Assembly: GCA_011033025.1 (NCBI GenBank)
Contig: WFMF01000002.1
Span: 992,001-1,056,000, forward strand
Reading direction: 5' to 3'
DNA length: 64,000 nucleotides
From: Beroe forskalii
Taxonomy: Eukaryota > Ctenophora > Nuda > Beroida > Beroidae
Shown here in pieces: positions 1 to 12,927 of this stretch; within the stretch, counting starts at the first letter, position 1; the number at the start of each line of letters is the position of its first letter. The notes below the pieces were generated by a model. That model had not been told where the DNA came from, did not search any database, and saw only the letters and a list, made by a program, of their open reading frames with translations. The position numbers and the translations under genes were made by a program.

Positions 1-28
1 TGCAGTGTGCAGTGTAGATAAAGTAGAC

Positions 29-1547
29 TTACATCATGCTCTCAGGAATGTTTGGAACGTTGATCCCCGAAGGACCCGGACCATCGCCCGTATTCAGACT
101 CCCCACCATGGACAGAGGGTTTTTAGAGGTCCGATCTAAGAAGGAAGGCGGTAAACTGGAAGGTGTAGCGGTTGGCACAAAGTTCTGCAACCCTGAACTA
201 ACGTCTGTCCCGGATATTGAAGTCATGAGTTGTTGTAAACTGTCTGGGGTGAGAAGCTCGTTGCCTTGATCAGCCATATCGTCCATTTCTTCCTTGATAT
301 CGATAACTTCAGGGACGGGTTGCTCGGTTTTCACATCGTTAGAGGGAGGTGGTTGAGCGATGGGTTGCGTGGCGGGAGGAAGAGTGGTTGAGAGGTTTTC
401 CGAGGATTGGGCTGAAGTGGGGTGTTGTGTCGCAGGGATGTTGGGAGCGAGAGATAAGTTGGCAGACGTATCGGAGAATATCGTGGGTGGAGGAGGCGGA
501 CCTTCTTCGGTTGACGAGAGGGTTTGTACATCGGTCGAAATGTTGGAAGTGCTTTGGATGGCATTCGTTGAATGGGAAGTGCTCGACTGTAATGCATTAG
601 TGGGTTGCATAACAGAAGTACTCTGCATTACGGGAGTGGATTGCATCACAGGAGTGGATTGCATAACGGGGGTTGAATGTATCGAGGGTTGCATGGCAGT
701 TGATTGTTGAGACGACACTGACGCTAGAGAAGTGGTTTGTAAGACTTGAGGGATCTGTGTTTTCTCAGCAGACGAGGCACTCTGCATGACAGGCAGGGAC
801 TGCAAGGGTTCTGGTGCTGGCTGCTGCACGGGTAACTGAGCAACGAGTCTAGAGGAGGAAGCTGAGGAGGCGCCGTAGCTGGAGGCAGGGAGTATTTGAG
901 AGGTGATCTGGGCATTCGTTATCTCCTGGTTGATCTGCTCCAACTCAGCTGATAACTGAGATGCAGTGACAGTAGTGTCCACTTCCATTGCGCCTGAGTG
1001 TATCGGATTTATTGTCAGGACATAGGGATAAGAATAGTAGAGAATCATTAAAGTTATTTCGGCCTAACGACAATGTTTGTCAGCGAAAACTTAACTCTTC
1101 CATACTTTAAAAAACGTCCTTCTGACAACGTCCTTCTGAAAAAGTCTAAGGTTTACTAACCGGTTATAATAGATGAGTTGGGAGTGTGGACTGGGGAAAC
1201 ATCCTCTGGATCTTCCATATCTGTACTCGCATCCGAGACAGCTTCTATCACAGGAGCTAGGTGCTGAACTGAAAATAATGGGTATGGAATGGTAATTTGA
1301 CGATAACCATTCGACAACCCCAATTTACCCTTCGATTTGAACCGATTGTCAGCAAAAAACGTCATTGATCCATCAAATGAGAAATTGTCTCACCAATAGA
1401 GATAACTCTGACTGCAGTGTCTAGTAAAAACATCAGGAATTCGTTGTCACTTTTCTGGTTAAAGTGAAACTCTTGTTTCTGTTTTATGTAGAAGTTGTGT
1501 ACGTCTGGGTTGTAATAAATAGGGAAGGGGCCAGCAGCAGAAGCCAT
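29..1547 (-). CDS. Ser/Gln/Pro-rich protein of unknown function, three exons
   Basis: Three exons on the minus strand join with consistent phases: 1547-1394 (ATG start), 1268-1161 and 993-33. The donors are GTGAGA and GTTAGT, and the acceptors follow TTTTCAG and CACTCAG. The first 50 residues look folded and start MASAAGPFPIYYNPD. The rest is low complexity: an acidic stretch, then long Ser/Thr/Gln/Pro runs with a hexapeptide (STPVMQ) repeated about four times, and an acidic IKEE motif that fits a sumoylation consensus. Exon 3 either stops at TAA (29-31) or continues through a strong donor (AT|GTAAGT at 32), so the C-terminus is uncertain. The composition resembles a transcriptional co-regulator, but that is inference only. 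I do not recognise the family. Confidence 0.6.
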
Positions 1548-3208
1548 GATGGTGGTTAAAAACTAAACTCTAATCTCAGATTGATGGTTAAAGATCATTA
1601 GACAAAACATCAACTTGTACATGTACGGATATGATCAACACTACAAATTAAGTGAGTAATTCGTCGCTCAGGTTTGGATGAGAATTTTATTCCCAATTTG
1701 AACGCTTGCAGAACACTTAAAAGAAATCATACTAAAAATCTGAAAAAATAAGTTGGTGGGAGGCGTCACCTAGGTACAATCGTGTAGACTGTCAAAGGGC
1801 CATCAAATGGAAAGCTTTTGATTTACAATTGCGAAAGACATTTAAAAAGCACAGATGAAGGTCTGAATAATGGATGCTGGTTTAAGATATTACGAAAACT
1901 GAAATGAGAAGTATCCTCCATTCTCCTTAATACCTCTTTGAACGATACTGCTGTTACGGCCTTGGACCCAACTGTATGTCGACCCAATTTAGACTATGAC
2001 AACCTTAAAAAAGAAGGCAAAGTAACACTTAACGAGGCAAAATATCCAAAAGACTTCATATAAAACTTAAATCTACTTCTACGACCAGGAACCCTTGTCA
2101 ATTGAAACTATCTCACTGCTGCGAAAAACAAGGAACAAGTCTCGATTTGGAATTGGACTGATACAATTTGATCGCTGGTAATATCCAACGCGAAAATTAA
2201 ACCACCTGATACTTCAAAATTTAATGCGCGGCACGTTGCCTGGTCGTAGGGTGTTCGATGTTACCCTACCAATGCAACAGGCGCGCGGTGCAGCGTTGCT
2301 AAAAACGTTTATACGGCCCGTTAACCTTATATACTTGCTAAAAACGCATATATCCCTGTTCGCGTTGCGCTTTGCGCTTCCCCAGGGAAGCACTGAGCTG
2401 CGCGCGTATTTGTCTGACGTTGACAGACCCTTTCAAAAATCAGCGCCCGCGCCGCGCACGGTGCTGACACCGGCCGGTCATACATCAAACGACAACGAGT
2501 GTAAGCGCATGCACACCTGTGCGGGCGTTATAAGATCATAAAATTTATTCCTAAGCCCGCGGCAGCATAGATGTGTGTACGTGCGCCGCGCGAGCCACAC
2601 AGGGATATACGTGCGCGTGTTTAGCAAAGAAATTTATTGCCTAAGCCGAGCCCTGAGGAAACTGCGATTTTTTCACTTTTTCAGGATGAAATTAGGGAAA
2701 AGTTGTCTCTGTAAAATATCGCATGGTTCTTTTTTGCATAATGGCTTTGATATATTGAATAAATTTATCAAATTATATGATCTGCTCTGCGAAATTGTGA
2801 TACACTATAAGTAGTAATTGTAAATATTATAATTAAGTATTTGATTCTGTTATTGTGATACACCATCCATCATGGATGTTTGGTGCTTCCTCAAGCTATA
2901 TAATATTTTACTCTCTTCGGAGATTTTTCCCACAATTTTCACGTTCCAAAAAAAATTGTAAATACATTATAAGTATAAATTATAATAATTAATTATAATG
3001 GTGATGTACCATTCTCGAACTATAATTCATTCTCTTAGGTGATTTCCACACATTTAAATAATACAGGCTAGATAATGTCTGGCCGTGACAAGCTCCGCTA
3101 TGTGATAATGTAATCTATAAGTATAATCCAAGCTTGAAGCTGCAGAATTGAAGGATTATGATAGCAGGTGATGAACAGCTTTCCTTAGCCGCATAGGTGT
3201 GCATATGA
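1548..3208. other. Intergenic, no gene seen; GC-rich CpG block at 2224-2650
   Basis: No convincing exon is visible. From 2224 to 2650 the otherwise AT-rich sequence turns rich in GCGCG and CGCG motifs, with open frames of 105 and 79 codons that resemble nothing known. It could be a decayed repeat or a small CpG-rich element. Confidence 0.35.
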
Positions 3209-4767
3209 GTAAACAAAGTTTTTTTTTAAGTAAACAAAGTTTTTTATTGATCTCCACAACTTACAATCAAAAACACACAAAAGAATGATGAAGGCATAAC
3301 GCTACCCAATTCTACTACTCATATTGATATTTGAGGGAAAGACTATTTTTCGCATTAGGCATCTAGGACTTGGATTCATTAGGTAGATACAGATAATTTA
3401 AAATATAAGAATGATATGACTAATGACTATCTAGGTAAGATTTGTAACATCTTATAAGCTTGTAGCTTTAATATTATAATGGAAGAGTTAGTAAAAATCA
3501 TTATATCGGGAGGTCTGCTGCATTATCTGTATTGTATCAATAGGCACCGTTATAATTCATCAGACCAATTCAGGTCTATTTAAATGAATCATGGCTTGAC
3601 ATATAATGTTCTACCATGGAATAGATAACTCTTGAGCTTGGTCTGCTATACAAAGGGAGAATGATACCAGACCCTTTGTAGAGCACATACTTCATGACAT
3701 GGCAGTAAAGTATGCCTTTAAAGACACCAAGTGTATAGAAACCTATTTTATATTTTACATGAACTTATTGATAAGGCTATTTGAAACTGGTCCAATGAAT
3801 TCGTAAAAGTCACCTTTTAGTTGACCAGATCCGTTTCAGGGGCCAATTGATTAGTGTAGCTTAGTATGTGGCTGGAGAAAGGACACAGTTGCTATATGCT
3901 TAAGAGTGCCCCTAGGGACCACCTGCCACACACCAATCAGGGCCCATTTTCCGTTATTCACAGTCATGTTTATAATCTTTACAAGAGTATACTAATTCAA
4001 TAGACACATTTGTCTATAGCACTGAGATAAAGCCTTATCACGTACAATTTTAACTCATCAAGTACGGCATTCATGTACAACTCTCATAAACTTTCACAAC
4101 TCTCATTATAACATGAAAGTTGTTGCACTTGATTCTCAAGTGATGTTAGTTTCCCATACCTACGTGAAGAGGCACGATAGTATAATATTCAAGTATTTAC
4201 TATTGCCAGATTTAATAATAATAATAATAAATACCTTACAACACTCATTCTTTAGAATTCAGTAAAAAAGTTACCTTCCAGCCTGTGCCATGGTCGACCC
4301 TCTTCTTAACCTGCATTGAGTTTGAATTAAAGAATTAAAGAACGGCATTAACATTGGTCAGATGAGCTACAATTTGTTTTTTGTGAGCTCAATTGGAGCG
4401 AACTCCAGAAAGTTTTCGTTGCTCCAGGGTCCAAGTTGTTGTTTTGTTGCCTCTAGGAGAGACCTTTTCAGCATACTTTTTATCAAATTTTCATCGCTAT
4501 CTAAGCCAAATTTCCCTAAGTCAAGACTTTGGGTAAAGCAATTCCACAGCCAGGGGGCTCTATATGTGAAATTCTTAGAAGGGACAGAGTTATAAATCCC
4601 AGTTTGTATTACGTTTTTGATCTATTAAGGATTTGGTACAGAGACACAGGCTCCTCTTGCTTTTGCTAATTTTCACTAGTTCCATTATGCAGTGTAAGCG
4701 GTACAGATTTTGTACAGTTAGTAGGTCCTGTTTTTTAAATAGTGGTTTCGAAGGTTCTCGAGAATAT
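3209..4767 (-). mobile_element. 5'-truncated CR1-like LINE (3' UTR and ORF2 C-terminus)
   Basis: The element is antisense. It begins with the family's 3' terminus, a doubled GTAAACAAAGTTTTT-type repeat. About 1.05 kb of 3' UTR follows, then the ORF2 C-terminus (translated from the minus strand up to about 4767). It is nearly identical to 10340-11810 and to the reverse complement of 16830-18301. Homology ends abruptly near 4767, which is the usual 5' truncation of a LINE. The coding part is shifted by small indels. A (TAA)n microsatellite at about 4210 lies inside the UTR and is missing from the sister copies. Confidence 0.85.
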
Positions 4768-4908
4768 GTGTGCTGCACAACACAAACAGGGACATATGTG
4801 TTTAGCAATGAAAAGCTAAATGTAAATTCTGAGCTGTACTTTCAATGTACTTTTAGTATTTTAAATCACTGATATAAATACTTAACTTTATATGCAACAA
4901 GTGAGCAA

Positions 4909-5146
4909 GTCTCCCATGTAAACGGAGCTGAGTGACATCACAGATCTGAACGCCAATTTTTCTGTATCCTTAACCTAACCATGACCCTAACCAAAACTGT
5001 AACCTTAATCCTTACCTTAAAGCTAACAAATCCTGAACCTGATCCCAACCCTAACCCTATCATTTAAAGCGCTAGATGTGCTTAATTATATTTTCTGAGT
5101 GATTTCATTGTCATAGATAATAAAGGCTCCAGTTTACATGGGAGAC
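4909..5146. mobile_element. Foldback/MITE-like element with telomere-like interior
   Basis: The ends are inverted repeats: GTCTCCCATGTAAAC at the left and its complement at the right (5126-5146). The interior (about 4969-5061) is a degenerate CCTAAC/CCTTAAC array, resembling the metazoan telomere repeat. The element is about 238 bp and has no coding capacity. Confidence 0.7.
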
Positions 5147-5990
5147 TAGCCAACAAGTTTTATGGAAACATCACTACAACAGAATATTTTCTTTATTTTG
5201 ATTAATTTTGATTTGATTGAGGAAATCAGAAGAAATACGTAATTTAATTCAGTTCAAAACTGTCAGTTGATTAGTGGTATACATAGTATGTGGGTTTGAT
5301 ATCATTTATAATTTTTGAGAATTGTGTTTATGTATATCATTGATCACTTCAAATGTGTCATCAGGCAAATATTTTAATTGTCAATCTTTCAAATAAGGTG
5401 ATTCATTCAATGAATTAAATGATGTCAGCAAATACAATGGAAAGGAGTAGGGAAACCAAAGAAAGATTGACTGAAAACTCTATTTATCTGCTCAATGAAA
5501 TTGGAAAACTTGTCAGACAAAGTAACAAGAACAGTAATTCTCAAGAGGTAGGCAATAACTGGTACACACAGGGAGAAAAGTTTTATGTTTGATTTTATCA
5601 TTTTTTATCTCTTTGTCCTATGTAATAAATGGAGGTTTTGTACAATATTGTTCATGTCAGTGCTCTTTTAAGTTCTATGGTTCAAACATCTTTGCATTGA
5701 ATCTTGAGCAAATCTTCCAACTCAGTTATTTCAGATATCCTTACAAACCAGATTATTCAACTCAACCCAGGGTCCATTATTGAGTCAATTCAAATGAACA
5801 ATTATTTAGGTACTTGTTAAGAGTGCAAAGTTGTTCTGTTCTCAGGAAAACAGTCTTCACAACTTGTCTACTGTGAGTACTTATTGTTGATGGTATAATT
5901 AAAATCTAAGATTAGGTCTTAAACTTTACCATTCATGTGCATGGTGCTTACCATGTCATTGATCATTTGAATTAATATTGAGCATGTAAC

Positions 5991-6148
5991 CCATATGTGT
6001 GCAGACTGCTCGATTGAAAAAGGGCTTGATAGAGACGCGCAAAATTGTGTGCTTTTGACGGAATTTGTATAGAAAGTTGAAGCGCGCAGAGGAAATCCGT
6101 GCATCTTTGTCGAGGCCTCTGTCAATCAAGCGGTCTACACACATATGC
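5991..6148. mobile_element. About 160-bp MITE, copy 1
   Basis: The inverted ends begin CATATGTGTGCAGAC and close with the complementary CACACATATG. A second copy at 21177-21339 is about 85-90% identical over its length, ends included. No ORF is present. Confidence 0.7.
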
Positions 6149-6840
6149 TTTAGAATATATTCTTTGTAGAACAAATACAGCCATGTTAGAGATTTGCTTA
6201 TACTTCCATAGTTTGGTTCAGAAAAGCATTTTTGAAGTTTTGATATTTTTCCAGTATAAATTTCCATCTGGGGTTGACTTGGTGCTTACCCTCAGCTCGA
6301 CCATGCATGAAGTCATGATTTGTTTAAAATATTTCATTGATTTCACTTATTCAATCAATCAATGTGATCTACAAATATTCAAGGTTATTTGGCCAAATTT
6401 CTCTCAAGCAGAAATTGTCAATCCCTTATTACTTCAGAATTTGAAGACAATAAGCAAATTGTTGACTAATATTGAAAGCCAGTAAGTTTTTTTCATATTT
6501 TTCATTTTCTAATAATATGATAACAAATAACATCACACTTCATTGTGACTCTCATAATATCTGAAAATTCTACAAATTATGGAATTTCCTTTGTGCTCTA
6601 AAATTCATCAATTATGCATTTCAGGGCTATTCTAACCTGTCAAAGGTATGAGTCATGAGTGAGTATTATTCAGTGATGATAAGAATAATATTTTGAGAAG
6701 CTATAGTGTCAAATGTTGGTTTATACAAAGTGTGCTTCTCAACACAAATGCAGATCATATGAGTAATGGCCAATTTGATCATCCTCACAATTTGTATAAC
6801 AAATTAACACAGTGCATCATAACTAGTGGATAAATATTAA

Positions 6841-8207
6841 GGGGGCCAAGGGAGTTCCAAGGCCAATTTCTGGTTTTTGTAGTTTCTTATATAGAAAGCA
6901 TGCCAGCTACCAGTATGCTTTATCCCCATAAAAATATTGTTCCTAGGCGAAGTTTTGAATTTTCTAATCACAGTTCTGCCTCTTATTATAATACATGCCC
7001 AAACCTCCAATTTTTTCTTGTTGCCTATGTAATTGAGTAAAAGCATCATCCACAGATGCCTTCAGAAGTGAGGCAAAGCCTCTATACATTAAACATTCTC
7101 AATAGTCAATATCCACTTAACAATCATGCAGAAAGGTTTCCCAAAAACTTGATCAGAATCTAAAAGGTGCATCTTAGTTGCATCACACAAAAATTCAAAT
7201 TTGGCATTAACATATCAAGGAAATATTACAGTTCATTTTTATAGTAAAAGCTATCAACTTAAAATTGTACCTCTTGCAATGCAATTGTTTGCAGAAAATA
7301 AACTTTAAGGGGGCCAGGGGGATCTGTGGTCGATTTTCGGCTTTTTGTTGTTTCTGATAGAGCTGAACACCAGCTACCAGTAGGTTTTTACTGCATCAAA
7401 AAATATTGTTCCTAGCCGAAGTTATGAATTTTTCAAATGGCGATTTCGCCTGTAATTACAGTGCGCGTGCAAACTTACAACGCAATTTGCCGAAAATAAA
7501 CTTTAAAATCTATCTCCTCCTACAGTTTTTGAGGAAACCCCTTGAAACTTAGTAGTTATGTTCTAGGGCATAAAACAAAACTTTCGTGTGAGCCAATTTT
7601 GGATTTAGGCCTCAGAAGTGAAAAATGAATTTTCAAAGTTGGCTCCTGTCCCAAAGATGGTCAAAAATGACGATTTTCAAATTTCAAAAATTTATATTTT
7701 CACTTCTGAGGCCTAAATCAAAAATCGGCTTGCATGAAAGTTTTGTACTATGCCCTACAACATAACTACCAAGATTCAAGGGTTCCTCAAAAACTGTAGG
7801 AGGAGATAGATTTTTAAGTTAATTTTCGGCAAATCGTCAAAGCATGCACTGTAATTACAGGCAATCGCGATTTGAAAATTCATAACTGGCTAGGAACAAT
7901 ATTTTTTGATGTAAAACTACTGGCGCTGGCATTCAGCCTATCAGAAACAAAAACAAAATCGACCTCAGACCCCCCCCCCGGCCCCTTAAAATCGTCCTCC
8001 TACAGTTTTGGAGGAAAACCCTTGAAACTTGGTAGTCATGGTCTAGACTCTAGAGCATAAAATCTTCTAATTGGGCATATTTTCAATTTAGGCCTATAAT
8101 GGGATTACAGGAAAATCCATGATTTCAAGAAGTCATAACTTTACCTGGGAACAATATCTTTTCATGGGGTGAAACTTTAGTACTGAATTTCGACCCCTTT
8201 GGCCCCC
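6841..8207. mobile_element. Outer foldback element (GGGGGCC...GGCCCCC ends), interrupted
   Basis: The left end, TTAAGGGGGCCAAGG at 6837, and the right end, TTTGGCCCCCTTAT at 8198, are inverted. The arms contain related sequence such as a CTCCTACAGTTTT motif and a CTTGAAACTT motif. The element is interrupted at 7305-7989 by a second copy of the same family. No transposase ORF is visible. Confidence 0.6.
7305..7989. mobile_element. TTAA-flanked long-arm foldback element
   Basis: This is a near-perfect long palindrome. The left arm (7309 to about 7650) is complementary to the right arm (about 7690-7985), with a short spacer in the middle. The ends are TTAA followed by GGGGGCC, and GGCCCC followed by TTAA. 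A TTAA target is typical of piggyBac-type transposases, so this may be a non-autonomous piggyBac-like element. That assignment is inference, because no transposase is encoded. Confidence 0.7.
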
Positions 8208-8209
8208 TT

Positions 8210-9285
8210 ATATAGTCCTCTATAGTCTCCTAGACTAATCAAATGTTACTGTTCAGTGCAGAATTAACTGGCGAACTCCGTGACAAAGTTGACAATATCA
8301 ATAGGGTATTGAAACAATGAGGAAGAATAACAGATTAAGTTTAATGCTTTATGTTGATGTTCAGAAACAAATATAAATTATAAGCAATGAATGGCTTTAG
8401 TTTGAACTGTGTGGCATGTTCCAATGATGAGGATTTATTGAATGGTATCTGATAGTGTAAGTAAAGTTCACTTTGATCGTTGGTTAGAAACAACAATTTT
8501 AACCACAAATGCAATTCTACATAGGTAGGATTCAGGAATTCAAATATCTTGGGTTACTTTTAAAACAAATTCAATGACATACATTTAATTCACTTTTCAC
8601 ATATTGAATGGAATTATGGATGTGGAATTTGATTTTGTAATGATGAATATTTGATCAATGTAACTAATTTTTAAGTTTTTATCAAGTACTGTCAAATGTG
8701 TGTTTATTTGTCACACATGAAAATTGTGTATCATTCTTTGACTTAAATTATGCTAATTAGGTATTAAAGCATTTACAAAGATGCATTCAAAATATACATT
8801 TGACTAAGTTTTGTTTGACTACTCATAGTCTTGCTTGCTTAAAATCGATTGATCGGTCAGGCTTATTACAATGTGCCTACAATTACAAAAATGTTCCCCT
8901 TTTACTTGTTTTTCAATGTATCAATACTTCCTCATGAGTATTAATAAAAGATTTAACCCACTTAAATAAGAGATTTAATGCAGTCAAATAAAAAGCAGTA
9001 CTTATTACAATTATATTATTGAATTGTTTTTATTTACACTATTAAATCGTATCATTCATTTATTGATAATATTGGAATACTGTACTCTTCTGTTACAATT
9101 ACTCAATCAGTTTGAATTGTACATATGGATTGTTATATTTTTGATGCCAGTTTAAAGGTAATATAATAATCATTTCCATTGATTTTTCCTTGAATGATAA
9201 ATTAATGATCTACATGCTATTTCTCTTCACAAGATTACTAAGGAATGTTCAGCTTGGAAGAAGTGACTACGACAGCCATATCATC
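8210..9285. other. AT-rich intergenic/5' region, no gene seen
   Basis: I see no convincing exon or repeat structure here. The GT8-like gene begins just downstream, and TTTCTCTTCACAAG near 9225 could be an acceptor for a 5' UTR exon. Confidence 0.3.
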
Positions 9286-10339
9286 ATGATTAGATTTCGT
9301 ATTGGGAAAGCTCACTTGATAATCACAGTCTTGTTTCTGCTTATCCTGTTTTGGAAGTCAAAGAATTATGTTGCTCAGGTTAGTACTTGGCGATGAAATT
9401 GGGTGAGCCAAAACCTCTTTGTTCTTTCTTGTCACCTGTTGATGGAGAAATCTCTTTGCAGTTGACACCTGCATCTCCAAGGTAACCATCTCAGATTCAC
9501 AGCTTAGTCTCTTCCCTCTCCTCTCTGATCCTTGGATGAAAAAATCAATATTCAGTATTTTACGTTTGTCATATACCCATACATCTTTATGGATAAGACA
9601 ATCGGATTCGGTAAATCGAGCAATTTTCTTGTCTCAACCTTTCGTTCAAAAGTTAGAACCCTTTCCTCACTGTCACATTTCTTTTCTCCTTCAGGTGAAC
9701 AGTGTGATAGCTGAAAGTGGCCCAAGGGAAGCACAGCGCTGGAGTGTGATTGCTGCTGAAATGGAATTCCAGCTCTATTCTCTGCAAACGAAATACAAGG
9801 TAGAAGAATGTCAGAAGAGTAAGAACATTTCTTCTTCCTTTCACAAATACACATGGGTTACTTTTGTGCATGACGAGCTGACCACAGTGCAGGCTCTTGT
9901 TCTTGGACAAATGCTTGATAAACTTTCGTGTTTTACCAGTAAACTTGTTGTAATTCCCACTGGACTAGATGATGGGTGTCGTGATGCACTGGTTGATGTT
10001 GGGTTTACTGTCAAACCCATACCTAAAATGAAATGTACACCATCCTCTCAGGGATTAGAGTATGTCACTGAGATATTTGGAGAAATAAAGTATGATAAAG
10101 TTGTTTTCATGCAGCCCACGTTATTCCCTCTACAGAATGTCGATGAAATATTTGATTCTGTAAGTCACAACTCAATTGCAGCACCCTATTGCTCTCCACC
10201 AGGTGTTGTTCATCCCTGCTTCAACCCTTCTCTGATAGCTTTCCAACCCAGCCCTGAACTCCAGTCTAAAGTCTACCAACCATTCCAAACTCTATCATCT
10301 TGCCCATCTCTAGTTTCTGTTCTATGTTGCAATACCTAG
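9286..10339 (+). pseudogene. GT8 (glycogenin-like) glycosyltransferase, truncated, lacks DXD
   Basis: There are two exons, 9286-9378 and 9695-10339, joined in phase 0 (CAG|GTTAGT donor, TCCTTCAG acceptor). Exon 1 encodes a short basic N-terminus followed by a hydrophobic segment (IITVLFLLILFW), a typical type II Golgi anchor. Exon 2 has the GT8-like fold: a WVTFVHDE strand, a Y-D-K-V-V-F strand and the LQNVDEIFD motif that follows the metal-binding DXD in glycogenin-type enzymes. At the DXD position (10112-10120) the sequence reads Gln-Pro-Thr, so both aspartates are missing. The reading frame ends at a TAG formed where LINE sequence begins (10340), before the rest of the catalytic domain. 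It is either a pseudogene or a gene whose last exons lie beyond the insertion. Confidence 0.65.
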
Positions 10340-12720
10340 GTAAACAAAGTTTTTAGGTAAACAAAGTTTTTTTTATTGATCTCCACAACTTACAATCAAA
10401 ACACACAAAAAAGAATGATGAAGGCATAACGCTACCCAATTCTACTACTCATATTGATATTTGAGGGGAGAGACTATTTTTTCGCATTAGGCATCTAGGG
10501 ACTTGGATTCATAAGGTAGATACAGATAATTTAAAAATCTAAGAATGATATGACTAATGACTATCTAGGTAAGATTTGTAACATCTTATAAGCTCTTATA
10601 ATGGAAGAGTTAGTAAAAATCATTATATCTGGAGGTCAGCTGCATTATCTGTATTGTATCAATAGGCACCGTTATAATTCATCAGACCAATTCAGGTCTA
10701 TTTAAATGAATCATGGCTTGACATATAATGTTCTACCATGGAATAGATAACTCTTGAGCTTGGTCTGCTATACAAAGGAGAATGATACCAGACCCTTTTG
10801 TAGAGCACATACTTCATGACATGGCAGTAAAGTATGCACCTTTAAGAATACCAAGTGTATAGAGAAACCTATTTTATATTTTTTACATGAACTTATTGAT
10901 AAGGCTATTTGAAACTGGTCCAATGAATTCGCTAAAAGTCACTGTTTAGTTGACCAGATCCGTTTCAGGGGGCCAATTGATCAGTGTAGCAGTATATGTG
11001 GCTGGAGAAAGGACACAGTTGCTATATGCTTAAGAGTGCCCCTAGGGACCACCTGCCACACCAATCAGGGCCCATTTTTTCGTTATTCACAGTCATGTTT
11101 ATAATCTTCATAAGAGTATACTAATTCAATAGACACATTTGTCTATAGCACTGAGATAAAGCCTTATCACGTACAATTTTAACTCATCAAGTACGGCATT
11201 CATGTACAACTCTCATAAACTTCACAACTCTCATTATAACATGAAAGTTGTTGCACTTGATTCTCAAGTGATGTCAGTTTCCCACACCTTACAACACCCA
11301 TTCTTTAGAATTCAGTAAAAAAGTTACCTTCCAGCCTGTGCCATGGTCGACCCTCTTCTTAACCTGCATTGAGTTTGAATTAAAGAATTAAAGAACGGCA
11401 TTAACATTGGTCAGATGAGCTACAATTTGTTTTTTGTGAGCTCAATTGGAGCGAACTCCAGAAAGTTTTCGTTGCTCCAGGAGTCCAAGTTGTTGTTTTG
11501 TACCTCTAGGAGAGACCTTTTCAGCAGACTTTTATCAAATTTTCATCGCTATCTAAGCCAAATTTCCTAAGTCAAGACTTTGGGTAAAGCAATTCCACAG
11601 CCAAGGGGCTCTATATGTAAAATTCTTAGAAGGAACAGGAGTTATAAATCGGTTTGTATTACGTTTTGATCTATTAAGGATCTGGTACAGAGACACAGGC
11701 TCCTCTTGCTTTATAATTTTCACTAGTTCCATTACGCAGTGTAAGCGGTACAGATTTTGTACAGTTAGTAGGTCCTGTTTTTTAAATAGTGGTTTCGAAG
11801 GTTCTCGAGAATAGAATTCCTTATCTAGCTTCTGTGCACCATGTTCCCGAGCTCGCACACAAGTTCGAAACTTTTCAAGAAAGGCCTCCGTATCACCAAA
11901 CATAATACGGAGACATTTCTTTTGAGTCCTGAATACTGAGTCCAGGTTGCTAAGGGCTACACCTCCCCATACAGAGATTGCATAATTTAGGTGAGACTCA
12001 AAAAGTGAATGATAAATTTGTTTGTGAAGTTGATCGGGCAGAGAGTTAGCAATGTGGTATAGCCTGCCACATGCACTTTTAAGCTTCTTATTAAGTTTTA
12101 GAAGGTGTGGCTTCCAGGACAGTTCATTATCAATAGTAACACCAAGGAATTTAGTTTCATCAACGGCATTAATTATTCTTCCCTTGATGGAAATCTGAAG
12201 TTTATCTGAGTCTATGACAGCCTTTTGCTTACTACGAGGTGAAAAATCATATAAAACATTTCTTAGTATTAATGTGAAGTAGATTAGATTCCATGTATCG
12301 AGATATACTTTCAAGGACATTGTTAGCATTTGTGAAGGCTTCTTCTATTGTATGCCCAGTGACAAAGATATTAGTGTCATCAGCAAATAGTACTAGCTCA
12401 CAGTTCATATTTAAGTTAGATATATCATTGATATACAACAAAAATAAAAGGGGCCCAAGAACTGAGCCCTGAGGAACACCGAATTTGACAGGAAGAATTT
12501 CAGAAATTTCATTCAATGCACTTACTAGCTGCTTTCGGTTTTTAAATAGCTCGATCAGTTTCAACGCAGTTCCTCTAATACCATAGTTGTTTAATTTGCA
12601 TAACAGTATCTCGTGATCAATGGTGTCGAATGCTTTACTGAGATCAATAAAAATTCCAAGAGTATGCTTTTTAAGCTTTTTTTGCTCTTCAATATGGGAG
12701 ATTGAGTAATTTAAAGCATG
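10340..12720 (-). mobile_element. Outer CR1-like LINE, 3' half (RT C-terminal part and 3' UTR)
   Basis: The element is antisense. Its 3' terminus lies at 10340 (two GTAAACAAAG-type repeats), followed by about 1.05 kb of 3' UTR. ORF2 is readable on the minus strand in two frames: 12564-12247 (RT palm with the FADD catalytic box) and 12329-11553 (thumb and C-terminal domain), separated by one frameshift near 12250. At 12720 the RT stops in the middle of a motif, just after a GHST-(T/A)-H-A-L-N-Y block, and resumes at 18302. The two halves are therefore one element split by a later insertion. Confidence 0.85.
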
Positions 12721-12927
12721 ATGGAAATCTGATGCTTATCTGAGTCTATGACAGCCTTTTGCTTACTACGAGGTGAAAAAATCATATAAAAACAGCACGC
12801 CCCCTCCCTGGCGATGGCTCCCTGTCCTCTCTGGCGTCTGCTCCTCTGCTGGGTGGTGTTTCCCTGGTTGGTGAGCATGCTGACCTCTGTTCCTCTTGAC
12901 CCCCACCCTGATGCCGTTAGTTATACA

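Noticed and set aside
2224-2814. Open frames of 105 and 79 codons in a CpG-rich block
   Set aside because: They resemble no protein and are explained by lack of AT-rich stop codons in this GC-rich patch.
4362-4872. Open frames of 72-79 codons within the first LINE
   Set aside because: They are antisense or frameshifted shadows of the LINE ORF2 C-terminus.
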